A stretch of 64,000 nt of DNA from Adlercreutzia agrestimuris (GCF_943193125.1 NZ_CALPCX010000001.1:1-64000); one strand, 5' to 3'; counted from the first letter of the stretch, positions 42,441 through 52,195 are shown. The notes: generated by a model not told the origin, from the letters alone. A program made the numbers and translations.

Positions 42441-44231
42441 TTACTTTGCCTGTGTTTGAACAAGCTTGCCGTCAATGACCTCTTCGTTTAGGTCCTCACA
42501 CTCAGAATGAGCAAGCGGTCCAACAACCGGAATGGGGTTCAAATCCGAAATGTGACCGCTCTCAACACCAGCATGAACTGAAAGTTGCACATTAATAAAG
42601 CACGGTTTTTTGGAAGCAAGCGCTTCAGTAAGCATTGATTCCACGTCATCCATCGTAGTAGCGAAGTAGCCCGTGCCACCAAATGCTTCAATCATCTTTT
42701 CGTAGTGAGCAGTTGCGTCCAGTGTCAACGGAGACGGATCTCCCGACGTACCAAGATCTTCAAAGTCGCCACGATAAATACCACCATTATTTAAAACCAT
42801 AAAGGTAATAGGCAGGTTAAAGCGGCATGCTGTCTCAATTTCCATGCCATCAAAGCCAAAGGCTGAATCACCATGGATAGACAAAACCGACTTGCCCGTT
42901 GTCACTGCTGCACCGATAGCATAGCCTGTGCCAATACCCATAACGCCCCAAGTGCCACAGTCAAGACGATGGCGCGGAAGGTACATATCTACAATGTCAC
43001 GGCAATCATCAAGGGTGTTTGCGCCTTCGTTTACCAAGATCACATCATGGTTTTTATCCATAACCTTTTTAACTGCACCAAGTGCGTTATAGTGATTAAG
43101 CGGTTGTGTTTCTTCTTGGGTCTTCGCTCCAAAGCGAGCATTGTTTTTGGCAGTATCAGCCGCAAGCAAATCAATCCAGTCCTGAGAAGCATGAATGTCA
43201 TATTTTGCCAAACCTTCATTGAAAAGCTTCATTGTGGACTTGATGTCGCCAACAACAGGGCAGGCAATATAGCGCGAGTTGTCAATTTCGGTCGGGTCAA
43301 TGTCAATCTGAATAAACTTGACATCCTTATTCCAATGCTTGCCTTTACCAAAGTTAAGCATCCAATTCAAACGAGCACCAATCATCAACACCACATCGGC
43401 AGTGCGCATTGCTAGTCCGCGGCACGAAGCAGTTGACTGCGGATCGGTATCAGGCAATAAGCCCTTCGCCATTGACATGGGTTGATATGGAATACCCGTC
43501 TGATGAATAAAGTTTTGGATTTCCTCGTCGCACTGAGCATAGGCGGCGCCTTTGCCTAAGAAAATTAGTGGGTTTTTCGCATGAGCCAACAGCTGTAACG
43601 CCGCATCCACCGACTCCTGCGCAGGAATCATAGCAGGTGCCGGATCGTTAACCGCATACAAAGCAGCCTCAGCAGCAGCTGCATCCATGGTCTGACCAAT
43701 CATAGTATCGGGCATAGAGATATAAACGCCGCCTGGACGACCTGAGCAAGCAGTGCGAATAGCGCGCGCTACACCAAGCGGGATATCTTCCATGTTGTCA
43801 ATACGATAAGCAGCCTTACAGAAAGGTACTGCATATGCGCGCTGATCAAGGCCTTCATATTGACCTTCATACAAGTCAACTGTTGAACGTGATGATTCGC
43901 CTGAAATCATGATGACAGGAAAACCGTTTTCGGTTGCTTCTTTGAGCGGAGCCAAACCGTTTAGAAAGCCTGGTGCTGAAACCGTCAAAAATACACCCGG
44001 CTTGCCCGTCAAAAAGCCCTGCGCAGCAGCCGCGTTGCCAGCATCGGCCTCGTGGCGCATGCCAATATAGCGAATGCCTTTTGCTTGAGCAATGCGAGCG
44101 AAATCAGTAACCGGAATACCAACAACACCATACATTTTATCGATACCATTTTTTATAAGAGCAGCCACCAAATAGTGAGCGCCATCCGTAAGGTTCGCCG
44201 TTGTCTGGTTGGTAGCAGTTGCTGTAGCCAT
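42441..44231 (-). CDS. oxc: Oxalyl-CoA decarboxylase
   Basis: ThDP enzyme that turns oxalyl-CoA into formyl-CoA and CO2, closing the cycle with Frc. It has 596 residues, close to the known enzyme plus a short extension. The ThDP-activating Glu is E61 in GMRHEADAGNAAAAQG. SGESSRSTVDLYEGQYEG and LDQRAYAVPFCKA are typical of the family, as is the ADP/CoA region in the middle. The ThDP/Mg motif is GDSAFGFDGMEIET near 450, then LNNGGIYRGDFE. AGGAGG ribosome site. It is the first gene of the oxc-AEC unit. Confidence 0.94.
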   Translation of the reverse strand: MATATATNQTTANLTDGAHYLVAALIKNGIDKMYGVVGIPVTDFARIAQAKGIRYIGMRHEADAGNAAAAQGFLTGKPGVFLTVSAPGFLNGLAPLKEATENGFPVIMISGESSRSTVDLYEGQYEGLDQRAYAVPFCKAAYRIDNMEDIPLGVARAIRTACSGRPGGVYISMPDTMIGQTMDAAAAEAALYAVNDPAPAMIPAQESVDAALQLLAHAKNPLIFLGKGAAYAQCDEEIQNFIHQTGIPYQPMSMAKGLLPDTDPQSTASCRGLAMRTADVVLMIGARLNWMLNFGKGKHWNKDVKFIQIDIDPTEIDNSRYIACPVVGDIKSTMKLFNEGLAKYDIHASQDWIDLLAADTAKNNARFGAKTQEETQPLNHYNALGAVKKVMDKNHDVILVNEGANTLDDCRDIVDMYLPRHRLDCGTWGVMGIGTGYAIGAAVTTGKSVLSIHGDSAFGFDGMEIETACRFNLPITFMVLNNGGIYRGDFEDLGTSGDPSPLTLDATAHYEKMIEAFGGTGYFATTMDDVESMLTEALASKKPCFINVQLSVHAGVESGHISDLNPIPVVGPLAHSECEDLNEEVIDGKLVQTQAK

Positions 44232-44397
44232 AGAAACCTCCTAGAGTTGCATCTCAACGACTCGTTGCCTAAATCATTGTAAGAAAGTCAACTCTCAGGT
44301 GATTAGTTATCGCTTTATTGCTACAGCTCCGTTGTCGCGCGTCATCCGAACCGTTACAGTTCTTGGCAAAGAAAGCACTCCTGTTGCCGTAACGTCA
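44232..44397 (-). promoter_or_regulatory. oxc upstream region with imperfect palindrome
   Basis: Presumed promoter region of oxc. A 15-base imperfect palindrome GAACCGTTACAGTTC (44348-44362) lies about 117 bases before the oxc start and could bind a regulator. I see no clear matching site before frc. Confidence 0.3.
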
Positions 44398-45129
44398 TTA
44401 TTCTATCGTTTTGCTTTGATGTATCCACTCCACTGAGCCAATGTCTTCAAGATGCAATATACCCTGGTCATATACGAGTCTTGTCACTGATGCATTCTGA
44501 ATTTTGAGAGGCGTATTCACCCGAGCACGATCCAATAAATATACGAGTGTTCGAACGATAAACGCATGGGTAACAGCCAAGACATTACCGCCGCCCTTTT
44601 GCTGAATCTCAGATCCGACTTGCATAAAAAACGACCGCAGACGTTGCTCGATGACATCAAAACCCTCTGCACGCCCCGATGTATCTGCACAAGCCAATAT
44701 GTTTGCTACCTCAACGAGACGCTCATTGAGTTCAGAAAAAGGCAGTACTTCGCCAAAGCCTTGCGCTAATGTTTCACGAAGACGATCCCCCGATCCGCCT
44801 TCAAGGTCTCCATAGCACCATTCGCGCAGACGAGAATCTGCAACACACGCAATCCTTTGATGAGGCTGCATATGACGCGCAGTTGCTTGTGCATCCAAAA
44901 TAAGTGTGGCGGTATCTTTTGCACGCTGCGAATCACTTGCATAGGCACTGACAAATTCAACGTTTGCCAACCCCGCACCTAAGGCAGACGCCACACGCCG
45001 ACCTTCATCAGTGAGCGGCGAATCACACCATCCCTGCACGCGATTCTCAACATTAAAGAGTGTCTGCCCATGACGCACCACATAAAAGACGACAGGAGCT
45101 TGCTTTGAGGAGGTTTGAGCTGCAGTCAT
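44398..45129 (-). CDS. Histidine phosphatase family protein
   Basis: Phosphoglycerate-mutase-like phosphatase, 243 residues from ATG 45129. The N-terminal VFYVVRHGQTLFNVENRVQGWCDSPLTDEG holds the phospho-His motif RHG. The second His is in LAVTHAFIVRTLV, and the acidic region REWCYGDLEGG is present. The in-frame GTG at 45165 lacks a ribosome site. Many members act on small phosphates such as alpha-ribazole phosphate or 3-phosphoglycerate; the substrate here is open. It is divergent from fbp. Confidence 0.85.
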   Translation of the reverse strand: MTAAQTSSKQAPVVFYVVRHGQTLFNVENRVQGWCDSPLTDEGRRVASALGAGLANVEFVSAYASDSQRAKDTATLILDAQATARHMQPHQRIACVADSRLREWCYGDLEGGSGDRLRETLAQGFGEVLPFSELNERLVEVANILACADTSGRAEGFDVIEQRLRSFFMQVGSEIQQKGGGNVLAVTHAFIVRTLVYLLDRARVNTPLKIQNASVTRLVYDQGILHLEDIGSVEWIHQSKTIE

Positions 45130-45243
45130 GTCTACCCCTTTCGTCTTACCGATCTGCTTACTCACAAATCATACCAGCGTTTAGGCAAGTCGCTTGCTTG
45201 CGATAAAATATTGCTCACACGATATAGGACTTAGGGGGATCAT

Positions 45244-47196
45244 ATGGACGCTACGCAAGTTCGTTACCTGGAACTGCTCTCTCAACTCTTTCCAACCGCC
45301 AATAAGGCATCTGCCGAAATTATCAATTTGCGCGCAATTCTCAATTTGCCCAAAGGCACGGAGTTTTTCGCTTCCGATATTCATGGCGAATTTGATGCCT
45401 TTTCTCATATTTTGCGCAACGGGTCTGGCTCCATTCGCCTCAAGATTGACGATGTTTTTGGGGAAGATATTACCGACGCAGAGAAGCGCTCACTTGCAAC
45501 GCTGATTTACTATCCGCGCGAGAAAATGGAGCTGATTCTGAGCCAGACCGATGATGAGGTTGCATGGTTCAACGAAACGCTTCCCCGTCTGGTGGCGGTA
45601 TGTAAACGTGCAGCGCAAAAATATACGCGCTCTCGCGTTCGTCGTGCATTACCTAACGACTTCGCCTATCTCATTGAAGAGCTCATGAATGAAGACGATC
45701 ACGGCGTTGACAAAAAAGCTTATTACGCTGCCATCATTGAAGCCACCATCAGCACAGGGCGCGCACTTGAATTGGTGGAGTCGCTTTGTTTGCTTATTCA
45801 GTGGCTTGCTATTGACCAGCTGCATATCATTGGAGACATTTATGACAGAGGACCAGCGCCCGACATCATCATGGAGACACTCATTGATTATCACGACGTT
45901 GATGTTCAATGGGGCAACCACGACGTAGTCTGGATGGGTGCTGCCCTTGGTCAGCGCGGCTGCATTGCGCATGTGGTTCGTAATTGCGCTCGCTATGGCA
46001 ACCTATCAATCTTAGAAGACGCCTACGGCATTAACATCTTGCCACTTGCATCTTTTGCCCAAGAAGCTTACAAAGACGACCCTTGCGTAGCGTTCGGTCT
46101 TAAGGGCAACCCAGATCTCTCTGATGCTGAGCGTGAGCTTAATATCAAGATCCAAAAAGCCATGGCCATTATTCAATTCAAGGTTGAAGCTAAACTCATT
46201 GACGACAATCCTTCGTTTGGTCTTGAAGACAGAAAGCTTTTGGACAAGATTGATCCAATTCGCAATACCGTCGTAGTTGATGGCATTGAATACGAGCTTA
46301 CTGACACGGTCTTTCCAACTGTTGACTGGAATGATCCTTACGCATTAACACCTGAAGAAGAAGAGGTGATGCTACGCCTGGAGCAAGCCTTTATCAATTG
46401 CGAAAAGCTTCAGCGTCATATGCACTTTTTCCTTGAGCATGGCTCCCTTTATAAGATTCACAACAATAATCTTATGTTCCATGCGTGTGTACCCCTCAAC
46501 GAAGATGGCACCTTAAAAGAAGTGGAAGTCTTTGGTAACACCTATGCCGGTCGCGCCCTCTATGACGTCATGGAATCTTATGTTCGCGCGGCATTCTTTG
46601 ATCCTGATCCCGACATGCGCAAACGTGGTGCAGATCTCATGTGGTATATGTGGCTCGGGCAAGGATCACCGCTTTTTGCCAAAAGCAAGATGGCAACATT
46701 TGAGCTTTATCTTATTGCAGACAAAGCCGCACGCAAGGAGGTCAAAAACGCGTTTTACACCCTCATGGACAATGAAGAGGTATTCGCCAACATTTTTGAG
46801 GATTTCGGGATGGACCCCCACCTTTCCCGCATTATCTGTGGGCATGTTCCCGTTAAGGTGAAAGATGGCGAAGACCCCGTCAAATGCAATGGCCGCGTGC
46901 TCACAATTGACGGTGGGTTCTCGCGCGCATACCAGCCCACCACCGGTATTGCTGGCTATACCCTCATCTCTAATTCGTACGGATTTATCTTAGCTGCCCA
47001 TGAACCGCTTGAATCTAAACAAGCAGCTGTTGAAAAAGAATTGGACATTCATTCATCTCGTCGGGTTGTCGAGCGCGTTGATACACGCACACTTGTGGCA
47101 GACACCGATACAGGAGCCAAGCTCAAATCACGCATTGCTGATTTGGAACAGCTCCTAGAGGCGTATCACACAGGCGCTATTGCCGAAAAAGCGTAG
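45244..47196 (+). CDS. fbp: Fructose-1,6-bisphosphatase, class III
   Basis: Gluconeogenic enzyme of the Firmicutes-type (class III) family, 650 residues, full length. Metallophosphatase motifs are FFASDIHGEFDAFSHI near 40, IGDIYDRGPAPDIIMETL and WGNHDVVWMGAALGQRG near 228. The C-terminal part has RIICGHVPVKVKDGEDP and DGGFSRAYQPTTGIAGYTL, also conserved. The ribosome site GGGGG lies 5 bases before ATG. It is convergent with the ABC transporter and fits an organism that makes sugars from small acids. Confidence 0.96.
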   Translation: MDATQVRYLELLSQLFPTANKASAEIINLRAILNLPKGTEFFASDIHGEFDAFSHILRNGSGSIRLKIDDVFGEDITDAEKRSLATLIYYPREKMELILSQTDDEVAWFNETLPRLVAVCKRAAQKYTRSRVRRALPNDFAYLIEELMNEDDHGVDKKAYYAAIIEATISTGRALELVESLCLLIQWLAIDQLHIIGDIYDRGPAPDIIMETLIDYHDVDVQWGNHDVVWMGAALGQRGCIAHVVRNCARYGNLSILEDAYGINILPLASFAQEAYKDDPCVAFGLKGNPDLSDAERELNIKIQKAMAIIQFKVEAKLIDDNPSFGLEDRKLLDKIDPIRNTVVVDGIEYELTDTVFPTVDWNDPYALTPEEEEVMLRLEQAFINCEKLQRHMHFFLEHGSLYKIHNNNLMFHACVPLNEDGTLKEVEVFGNTYAGRALYDVMESYVRAAFFDPDPDMRKRGADLMWYMWLGQGSPLFAKSKMATFELYLIADKAARKEVKNAFYTLMDNEEVFANIFEDFGMDPHLSRIICGHVPVKVKDGEDPVKCNGRVLTIDGGFSRAYQPTTGIAGYTLISNSYGFILAAHEPLESKQAAVEKELDIHSSRRVVERVDTRTLVADTDTGAKLKSRIADLEQLLEAYHTGAIAEKA

Positions 47197-47212
47197 GCGC
47201 AAAAGCTGTCAT

Positions 47213-47983
47213 TTAAGCTTGATAGTTATTCAAGAAGGCCTTTGTTCGTTCGTGCTGAGGATGGTTAATCAGCTCGGCGGCAGGGCCTTCTTCTACGATC
47301 ACACCGTTATCCATAAAGACAATATGATCGGCAACATCACGCGCAAAACTCATCTCATGAGTCACAATTACCATGGTCATATGCTCTTCAGCAAGATTGC
47401 GAATAACGCGCAGCACTTCTTTAGTTAGTTCAGGATCAAGAGCGCTTGTTGGCTCGTCGAAGAAAAGAATATCGGGATTTAGCGCAAGCGCTCGTGCAAT
47501 AGCAACTCGTTGCTGCTGACCTCCCGAAAGTTCACAAGGAACCATGTCTTCTTTTCCTTCAAGCCCCATTTTTGCAAGCAAGACGCGCGCTTGCTGCATG
47601 ACCTCTTCTTCCGAGCGCTTCTGAACATGCAAAGGCGCATCCGTGAGGTTTTTCATAACACTATAGTGTGGAAAGAGATTGAAGTTCTGAAACACCAGAC
47701 CGAAACGTGACTTGGCTTCTTTTTGCACCGCCGCATCAGCGTAGCGAGCGTGTCCTTCTGAGTCGTTCTCTGCAACAACAAGATCACCGTATGCCAATTT
47801 GCCACTATCAAGCGTTTCAAGAAGCGTACAGCAGCGAAGCAGCGTTGACTTGCCGCCACCCGACGGGCCGATAACCCCAACAACTTCGCCTGGCTTAACA
47901 GAGAGGGAAATATCGCGCAAGACAGGCGTTGTGCCAAAGCTTTTCTGTGCATGCTCAAGACGTAAAAGGGGCATATCCGACAT
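47213..47983 (-). CDS. Polar amino acid ABC transporter ATP-binding protein
   Basis: ATPase of a GlnQ/HisP-type importer, 256 residues. Walker [14 protein letters not shown] near 40, Q-loop [14 protein letters not shown], signature [15 protein letters not shown], Walker [16 protein letters not shown] and the switch His in [13 protein letters not shown] are all intact. A short insertion between Walker A and the Q-loop holds a run of acidic residues. Third gene after binding protein and permease. Confidence 0.95.
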   Translation of the reverse strand: MSDMPLLRLEHAQKSFGTTPVLRDISLSVKPGEVVGVIGPSGGGKSTLLRCCTLLETLDSGKLAYGDLVVAENDSEGHARYADAAVQKEAKSRFGLVFQNFNLFPHYSVMKNLTDAPLHVQKRSEEEVMQQARVLLAKMGLEGKEDMVPCELSGGQQQRVAIARALALNPDILFFDEPTSALDPELTKEVLRVIRNLAEEHMTMVIVTHEMSFARDVADHIVFMDNGVIVEEGPAAELINHPQHERTKAFLNNYQA

Positions 47984-48034
47984 GGTGATTCCTTACCTAT
48001 TTAAAAGACGTAATGAACGTAACGCGTATTGGTA

Positions 48035-48688
48035 CTAATCGTGATAGTAATCAAGGCGCTTTTCAATGCGCGTCAAAATCACTTCAACGATAAAGTTAAA
48101 GATCCAATAAATCACACCCGCAATAATATAAGGCACAAGCGACACTTCAGATGCCGCAAGCGCTTTTGCCTGGGAGAACGTTTCCATGATACCCAAGACA
48201 AATGCAAGAGAGGTATCTTTGACCAACGTGATTATTTCATTGGACATAGCAGGCAAAATTCGCTTAACAACCTGAGGGAGCACAATTTTGGTAAACGTTT
48301 GCAAGCGCGAATAACCGAGCACCTCTGCCGCTTCGTATTGTCCCCGCGGAATTGATTGAATACCGCTTCGGTATATTTCGCCAAAATACGCAGCATAATT
48401 AAGAATGAACCCTACCGAACAGGCAATATATTTCCAGTCAGAGCCCATTTGGAGTCCAAAGAGATAATAAGGACCAAACATGAGCGCCATGAGCTGCAGC
48501 ATAAGAGGCGTACCACGCATAACAGATATATAAAAACGTGTCACTATAGCAAGTGGTTTGCACTTGCTCATCCGACATAGCGCCACGACAACGCCTAAAG
48601 GCAAAGCACCCACTAACGTTGTAAAGAATATCTGAATTGTCAGCACCAAACCAGAAAGCAAGATGCCCATCATGGTTGCAAACTCCAC
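48035..48688 (-). CDS. Polar amino acid ABC transporter permease
   Basis: Membrane permease of the HisMQ family, 217 residues from GTG 48688, which has a GAGGAG site 6 bases before it. Five membrane segments can be seen. The EAA loop is SRGQYEAAEVLGYSRLQTFTKIVLPQ near 125. FYISVMRGTPLMLQL near 60 is also conserved. In-frame starts farther upstream lack support. It lies between the binding protein and ATPase genes. Confidence 0.93.
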   Translation of the reverse strand: MEFATMMGILLSGLVLTIQIFFTTLVGALPLGVVVALCRMSKCKPLAIVTRFYISVMRGTPLMLQLMALMFGPYYLFGLQMGSDWKYIACSVGFILNYAAYFGEIYRSGIQSIPRGQYEAAEVLGYSRLQTFTKIVLPQVVKRILPAMSNEIITLVKDTSLAFVLGIMETFSQAKALAASEVSLVPYIIAGVIYWIFNFIVEVILTRIEKRLDYYHD

Positions 48689-48700
48689 GTTTGCTCCTCT

Positions 48701-48735
48701 CGAAAACACGGGCGAAAGGTGTCCCTCTCGCCCGT
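48701..48735 (-). terminator. Intra-operon attenuator between binding protein and permease
   Basis: 8-bp perfect stem ACGGGCGA / TCGCCCGT (48708-48715, 48728-48735) with a 12-nt loop, followed on the minus strand by GTGTTTTCG. Its position after the binding-protein gene fits a partial stop that lets the binding protein be made in excess. Confidence 0.55.
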
Positions 48736-48783
48736 TACACTTCACGTTTTACGATCAGCTAAAAGCTCATGTATCACGAGCGC

Positions 48784-49605
48784 CTATTCTAGCACCCAAT
48801 TGTCATAGGTCAGACCCTGGTCGGCGTATTTGTCGCAGAGCTCTTTGACAGTGCCGTCAGCATTCAGCTCTTTGAGCGTTTCAGTTACTGCAGCAGCGCG
48901 CTCGGTATCACCCTTTGCAAATCCTACCGCATAATGCTCGCTTGAAAGTGTGCCAATTTGCTTAAACATATCAGGTTTTGCTGACATCTGATAAGCGGCA
49001 ATAGAAAGATCACATGCTACTGCATCAACAGCACCTGACTCCAGCTGCATAAACGCGTTGTTGTAGTCACCAATTTGCTGCAAATCGGCAAAAGTGGCAG
49101 CCAGTTCGGCTTGTCCGCCCTCTTCAGCATCTTCATTGGTCAGCACGTCAAGAGCAGCTGAATCAACTTGCGTCATGACTGTTTTGCCATTCAAATCCTC
49201 AAGAGAATCAATGCCGCTATCAGCGCGAACTACGACAACTTGCTCATTGAGCATATACGGATCTGAGAACGTATATTTGTCTTCACGCCCTTCAACGGTA
49301 AAGCCGTTCCAGATGCAATTAATGGAACCACTCTCAAGCAAAACGTCTTTCGTGTCCCAATCAATGGGCTCAAGCTCTAACGTCCAGCCGTTTTTATCGC
49401 AAACCGCCTTCGCAAGATCAAGGTCAAAGCCGGTAAACTCACCATCGGTACCAACATATCCATAAGGCGGATAGCCCTGATCAAAACCAACAACCAACAC
49501 GTTGTCTCCGGTAGGCTGCTCCTCAGCACTGCTACAACCAAAAAGCGCAGTGGCCGAAAGTGCCAAAAGAGCACCTGCCACAACCGCAACCAGCTTTTCC
49601 TTCAT
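48784..49605 (-). CDS. Amino acid ABC transporter substrate-binding lipoprotein
   Basis: Extracellular type 3 solute-binding protein, 273 residues from ATG 49605 (AGGTG site). The signal ends in a lipobox ALFGC near residue 24, then CSSAEEQPTGD. The binding fold starts VLVVGFDQGYPPYGYVGTDGE and has TGFDLDLAKAVCDKNGW and LNGKTVMTQVDS. The family imports amino acids such as glutamine, cystine or histidine; the ligand is not clear. First gene of the SBP-permease-ATPase operon. Confidence 0.93.
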   Translation of the reverse strand: MKEKLVAVVAGALLALSATALFGCSSAEEQPTGDNVLVVGFDQGYPPYGYVGTDGEFTGFDLDLAKAVCDKNGWTLELEPIDWDTKDVLLESGSINCIWNGFTVEGREDKYTFSDPYMLNEQVVVVRADSGIDSLEDLNGKTVMTQVDSAALDVLTNEDAEEGGQAELAATFADLQQIGDYNNAFMQLESGAVDAVACDLSIAAYQMSAKPDMFKQIGTLSSEHYAVGFAKGDTERAAAVTETLKELNADGTVKELCDKYADQGLTYDNWVLE

Positions 49606-49749
49606 GAGATGACACCTATCCCCTCCTGCCGCACAACTCTGCGACATCACATCTTGTCTTTTAAGCACATCTCAAAGATGCACTTTATCACGCTAAAGTA
49701 GCTTGGCATACTTTAGCACACTAGAGTGCCCACATACAAACACTTTCGC
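49606..49749 (-). promoter_or_regulatory. Upstream region of ABC transporter operon
   Basis: About 145 bases between the CWB protein terminator and the ABC binding-protein start. It should hold that operon's promoter. No clear element or gene is recognised. Confidence 0.3.
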
Positions 49750-49784
49750 AAAAAACAAGGCTCGATAACCCGTATCGAGCCTTG
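49750..49784 (-). terminator. Terminator after CWB protein gene
   Basis: Perfect 12-bp stem CAAGGCTCGATA / TATCGAGCCTTG with an ACCCG loop, followed on the minus strand by TTTTTT. Confidence 0.92.
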
Positions 49785-49841
49785 CATGGCTTATCTTGAC
49801 GTATGTTGCCTAAAAAATAATGGATGAGATAAGCGTCCTTA

Positions 49842-52139
49842 CTATGCGCGCCATTCCCCCGAATCATTAAAGAAGTACCACGCGCCTCCGATATTAAGCC
49901 ATCCGGTAGCCATGGCGCCATTCGAGCGCAAGTAATACCAGGTTGAACCTAATTTCAGCCAACCGGTATGCATGGCACCATCTGACGGCGTCAAATAATA
50001 CCAGATGCCATCAACACGCTTCCAGCCCTCTGCCATAGCGCCGTTAGAATTGAGGTAATACCACTTTACTCCAACCTTGACCCAGCCTGTTGCCATTGCG
50101 CCGTTACCGTGAAGGTAATACCAGGTAGAACCTAGTTTCAACCAACCCGTACGCATAGCTCCATCCGACGGCGTGAAATAGTACCAAACACCATTAATGC
50201 TCTTCCAGTCCTCTGCCATCGCGCCATTAGAATTGAGGTAGTACCAAGTTGATCCCAGCTTCAACCATCCAGTTTGCATCCAACCATCAGCATCAAAGTG
50301 ATACCATGCACCATTGATGTGCTCCCAAGCATTACGCGTAAACGAGCCATCACCGTGTCGATACCACCAGCTTCCGTGTGACAAAATCCATTGGTTTGGT
50401 TGTGTGGTCTGTGCAGGCTGCGTTGGTTCAGCCGCCGGCTTTTCGTATACCGGATAGACATAAAGTACACCACTTGCATGAGATATTGCTTCGCCAACTT
50501 TCCCACCCGATGAAGTTGACCATCCTAAAAAACGCAGCGCTTGTCCATCAACCCATTTAGCTGGAACTTCACCACAGTAGAGACGCGCAATATCAGATCC
50601 GCTCACCGATGCACCCTCTTGAATCCCAACACGCTCAAGAACCGTAGATCCATTGCTTGAAAGATAACAGAGTTCAGCAGTATTCGTGGTCCACGCAAGT
50701 TCAGGCGCACCATTGGCATAGGCACTGTAAGCAAATGAGGTTCCAAGATAAGGCACAATGGTGCGCAGTTCAGAAGGAGCAACCGGGATAGCCACAGGCA
50801 CAGCCCTCACATTTGAGCCGTTTGCCTGTTTAGGGGCAGTATTAAGCCAATAGCAATTGCGTTCAGATGACTGACCAGGAGCCTGAGAATATCCCACAAA
50901 GGCGCCTGAGGCACAGCTTTGCGCCATTGTCGCATTCGCGTTTCCTGTGTTGTACGATTGCTCTATTGCAAAACGTGAGCCAGTACCACCAACAATGCCC
51001 CCAGCAAAAGCATGCGACGTAGCGCCTGTTGCCACTGCCCATGCCATACCAGAATTAAAGCTCTGTTCAACTGTAAGCGTGCTTTCCGATTGCGCCACAT
51101 AACCAATCAGGCCACCTGCATAGGCTGCATCAGTAAAGCTATAGCTTCCACCCTCAACCGATGAACGATTATACGATTGACTCATCGTTGTTTGCGCCAC
51201 CGCCACACCAATCAAGCCACCAGCAAACTGCTCTGCTGAAATGGCGGCTTGGTTTGCGCAACGCAAAAACGTTGAATAGCCCGAAACACCCGTTGGTAGT
51301 GCCATAGAGCCAACAATGCCACCAGACCGAATAGCTCCTTGTACTGCCTGTTCGTTAAAACAGACCTCAAAGTTAGAACCAACTGATTCACCCACAATGC
51401 CGCCCGCTGCACGAGCAGGACCAGACACGCGCCCCGCATTTTGGCATCCCAAAAACGAGCAATTGCTTGCATAACCAACAAGGCCTCCAACGAGACCCGT
51501 TGCACTGGTGCCCGTAACGCTTACTGAACTTACGCAGTTTTGAAATGTTGAATTATTCGCAGATCCAGCAAACGCTGCCGCAACACCAGCAGTAGCGCTG
51601 CCCTCAATTTCCAAGTTATAAAAAGCGGCGTTTTCAACCTTGCCAAAGAGTGCAGCTCGCGAAGAGGTTGACGTCATGCCATAAATACCAAAGCCTTGGC
51701 CGTCAATGGTTCCTTCAAAAGCCCCATCTGTCTTTGCTTCCCACAAAAGCGGCTCGCCGTTTGCGTTTGTTTGGTTAAGGTAAATGTCATTGGTAAGATA
51801 GAACGTAGAGCCCGCAAAAGACTGCGTGGAAAGCGCCGCAGAAATATAAGCAAGCTGCTCTGGAGTGGAAATTGCATACCGACCCGGCCCTTGAAACCAC
51901 GTAGCATTTGCGTACGAATCCCAGCTGTTAGAGGTTGCAGTAAAAGCTGCTTTCTCCCCTTGATCCAAAAGAACAATAGGCTCATCTTCTGCAGCTTCTG
52001 CATCAACAAGAGGCTCTGTGGCTTCATCTGCCTTTTCAGGTGCCTCGGTTTGTGCGAATGCCACGCTCGGTGTAAGGGTTGTTACCAAAGCCACGCTCAC
52101 CACTATTGAGAACGCGGATTTCATCATGTGCTTCTTCAT
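49842..52139 (-). CDS. Surface protein with GLUG repeats and cell-wall-binding repeats
   Basis: Secreted protein of 765 residues. It has a signal peptide (about 1-29, cut near AFA), an acidic stretch, and a middle region (about 60-440) with GLUG-type repeats such as GGLVGYASNCSFLGCQNAG, GGIVGSMALP and GGLIGVAVAQ. About 9 cell-wall-binding (CW_1-like) repeats follow at about 590-765. Each contains Trp-Tyr-Tyr (for example GSTWYYLNSNGAMA and GWLKLGSTWYYL). CW repeats bind wall choline or polysaccharide in related proteins. The C-terminus ends in SGEWRA, with no LPXTG motif. It may attach to the wall without sortase and present the GLUG part outwards. Confidence 0.88.
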   Translation of the reverse strand: MKKHMMKSAFSIVVSVALVTTLTPSVAFAQTEAPEKADEATEPLVDAEAAEDEPIVLLDQGEKAAFTATSNSWDSYANATWFQGPGRYAISTPEQLAYISAALSTQSFAGSTFYLTNDIYLNQTNANGEPLLWEAKTDGAFEGTIDGQGFGIYGMTSTSSRAALFGKVENAAFYNLEIEGSATAGVAAAFAGSANNSTFQNCVSSVSVTGTSATGLVGGLVGYASNCSFLGCQNAGRVSGPARAAGGIVGESVGSNFEVCFNEQAVQGAIRSGGIVGSMALPTGVSGYSTFLRCANQAAISAEQFAGGLIGVAVAQTTMSQSYNRSSVEGGSYSFTDAAYAGGLIGYVAQSESTLTVEQSFNSGMAWAVATGATSHAFAGGIVGGTGSRFAIEQSYNTGNANATMAQSCASGAFVGYSQAPGQSSERNCYWLNTAPKQANGSNVRAVPVAIPVAPSELRTIVPYLGTSFAYSAYANGAPELAWTTNTAELCYLSSNGSTVLERVGIQEGASVSGSDIARLYCGEVPAKWVDGQALRFLGWSTSSGGKVGEAISHASGVLYVYPVYEKPAAEPTQPAQTTQPNQWILSHGSWWYRHGDGSFTRNAWEHINGAWYHFDADGWMQTGWLKLGSTWYYLNSNGAMAEDWKSINGVWYYFTPSDGAMRTGWLKLGSTWYYLHGNGAMATGWVKVGVKWYYLNSNGAMAEGWKRVDGIWYYLTPSDGAMHTGWLKLGSTWYYLRSNGAMATGWLNIGGAWYFFNDSGEWRA
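49862..50372 (-). repeat. Tandem cell-wall-binding repeats
   Basis: Nine or so near-identical units of about 57-63 bases encode the CWB repeats. Some units differ at only a few bases (the GWLKLGSTWYYL units recur four times), a pattern that favours recombination. Confidence 0.8.
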
Positions 52140-52195
52140 GCATTACCACCACTTTCTGCAACGCATATTCTGCAACTGTACTTGAGACAAGCAGC

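Noticed and set aside
42873..43415. A 180-codon plus-strand frame inside oxc
   Set aside because: Antisense shadow of the conserved ThDP enzyme.
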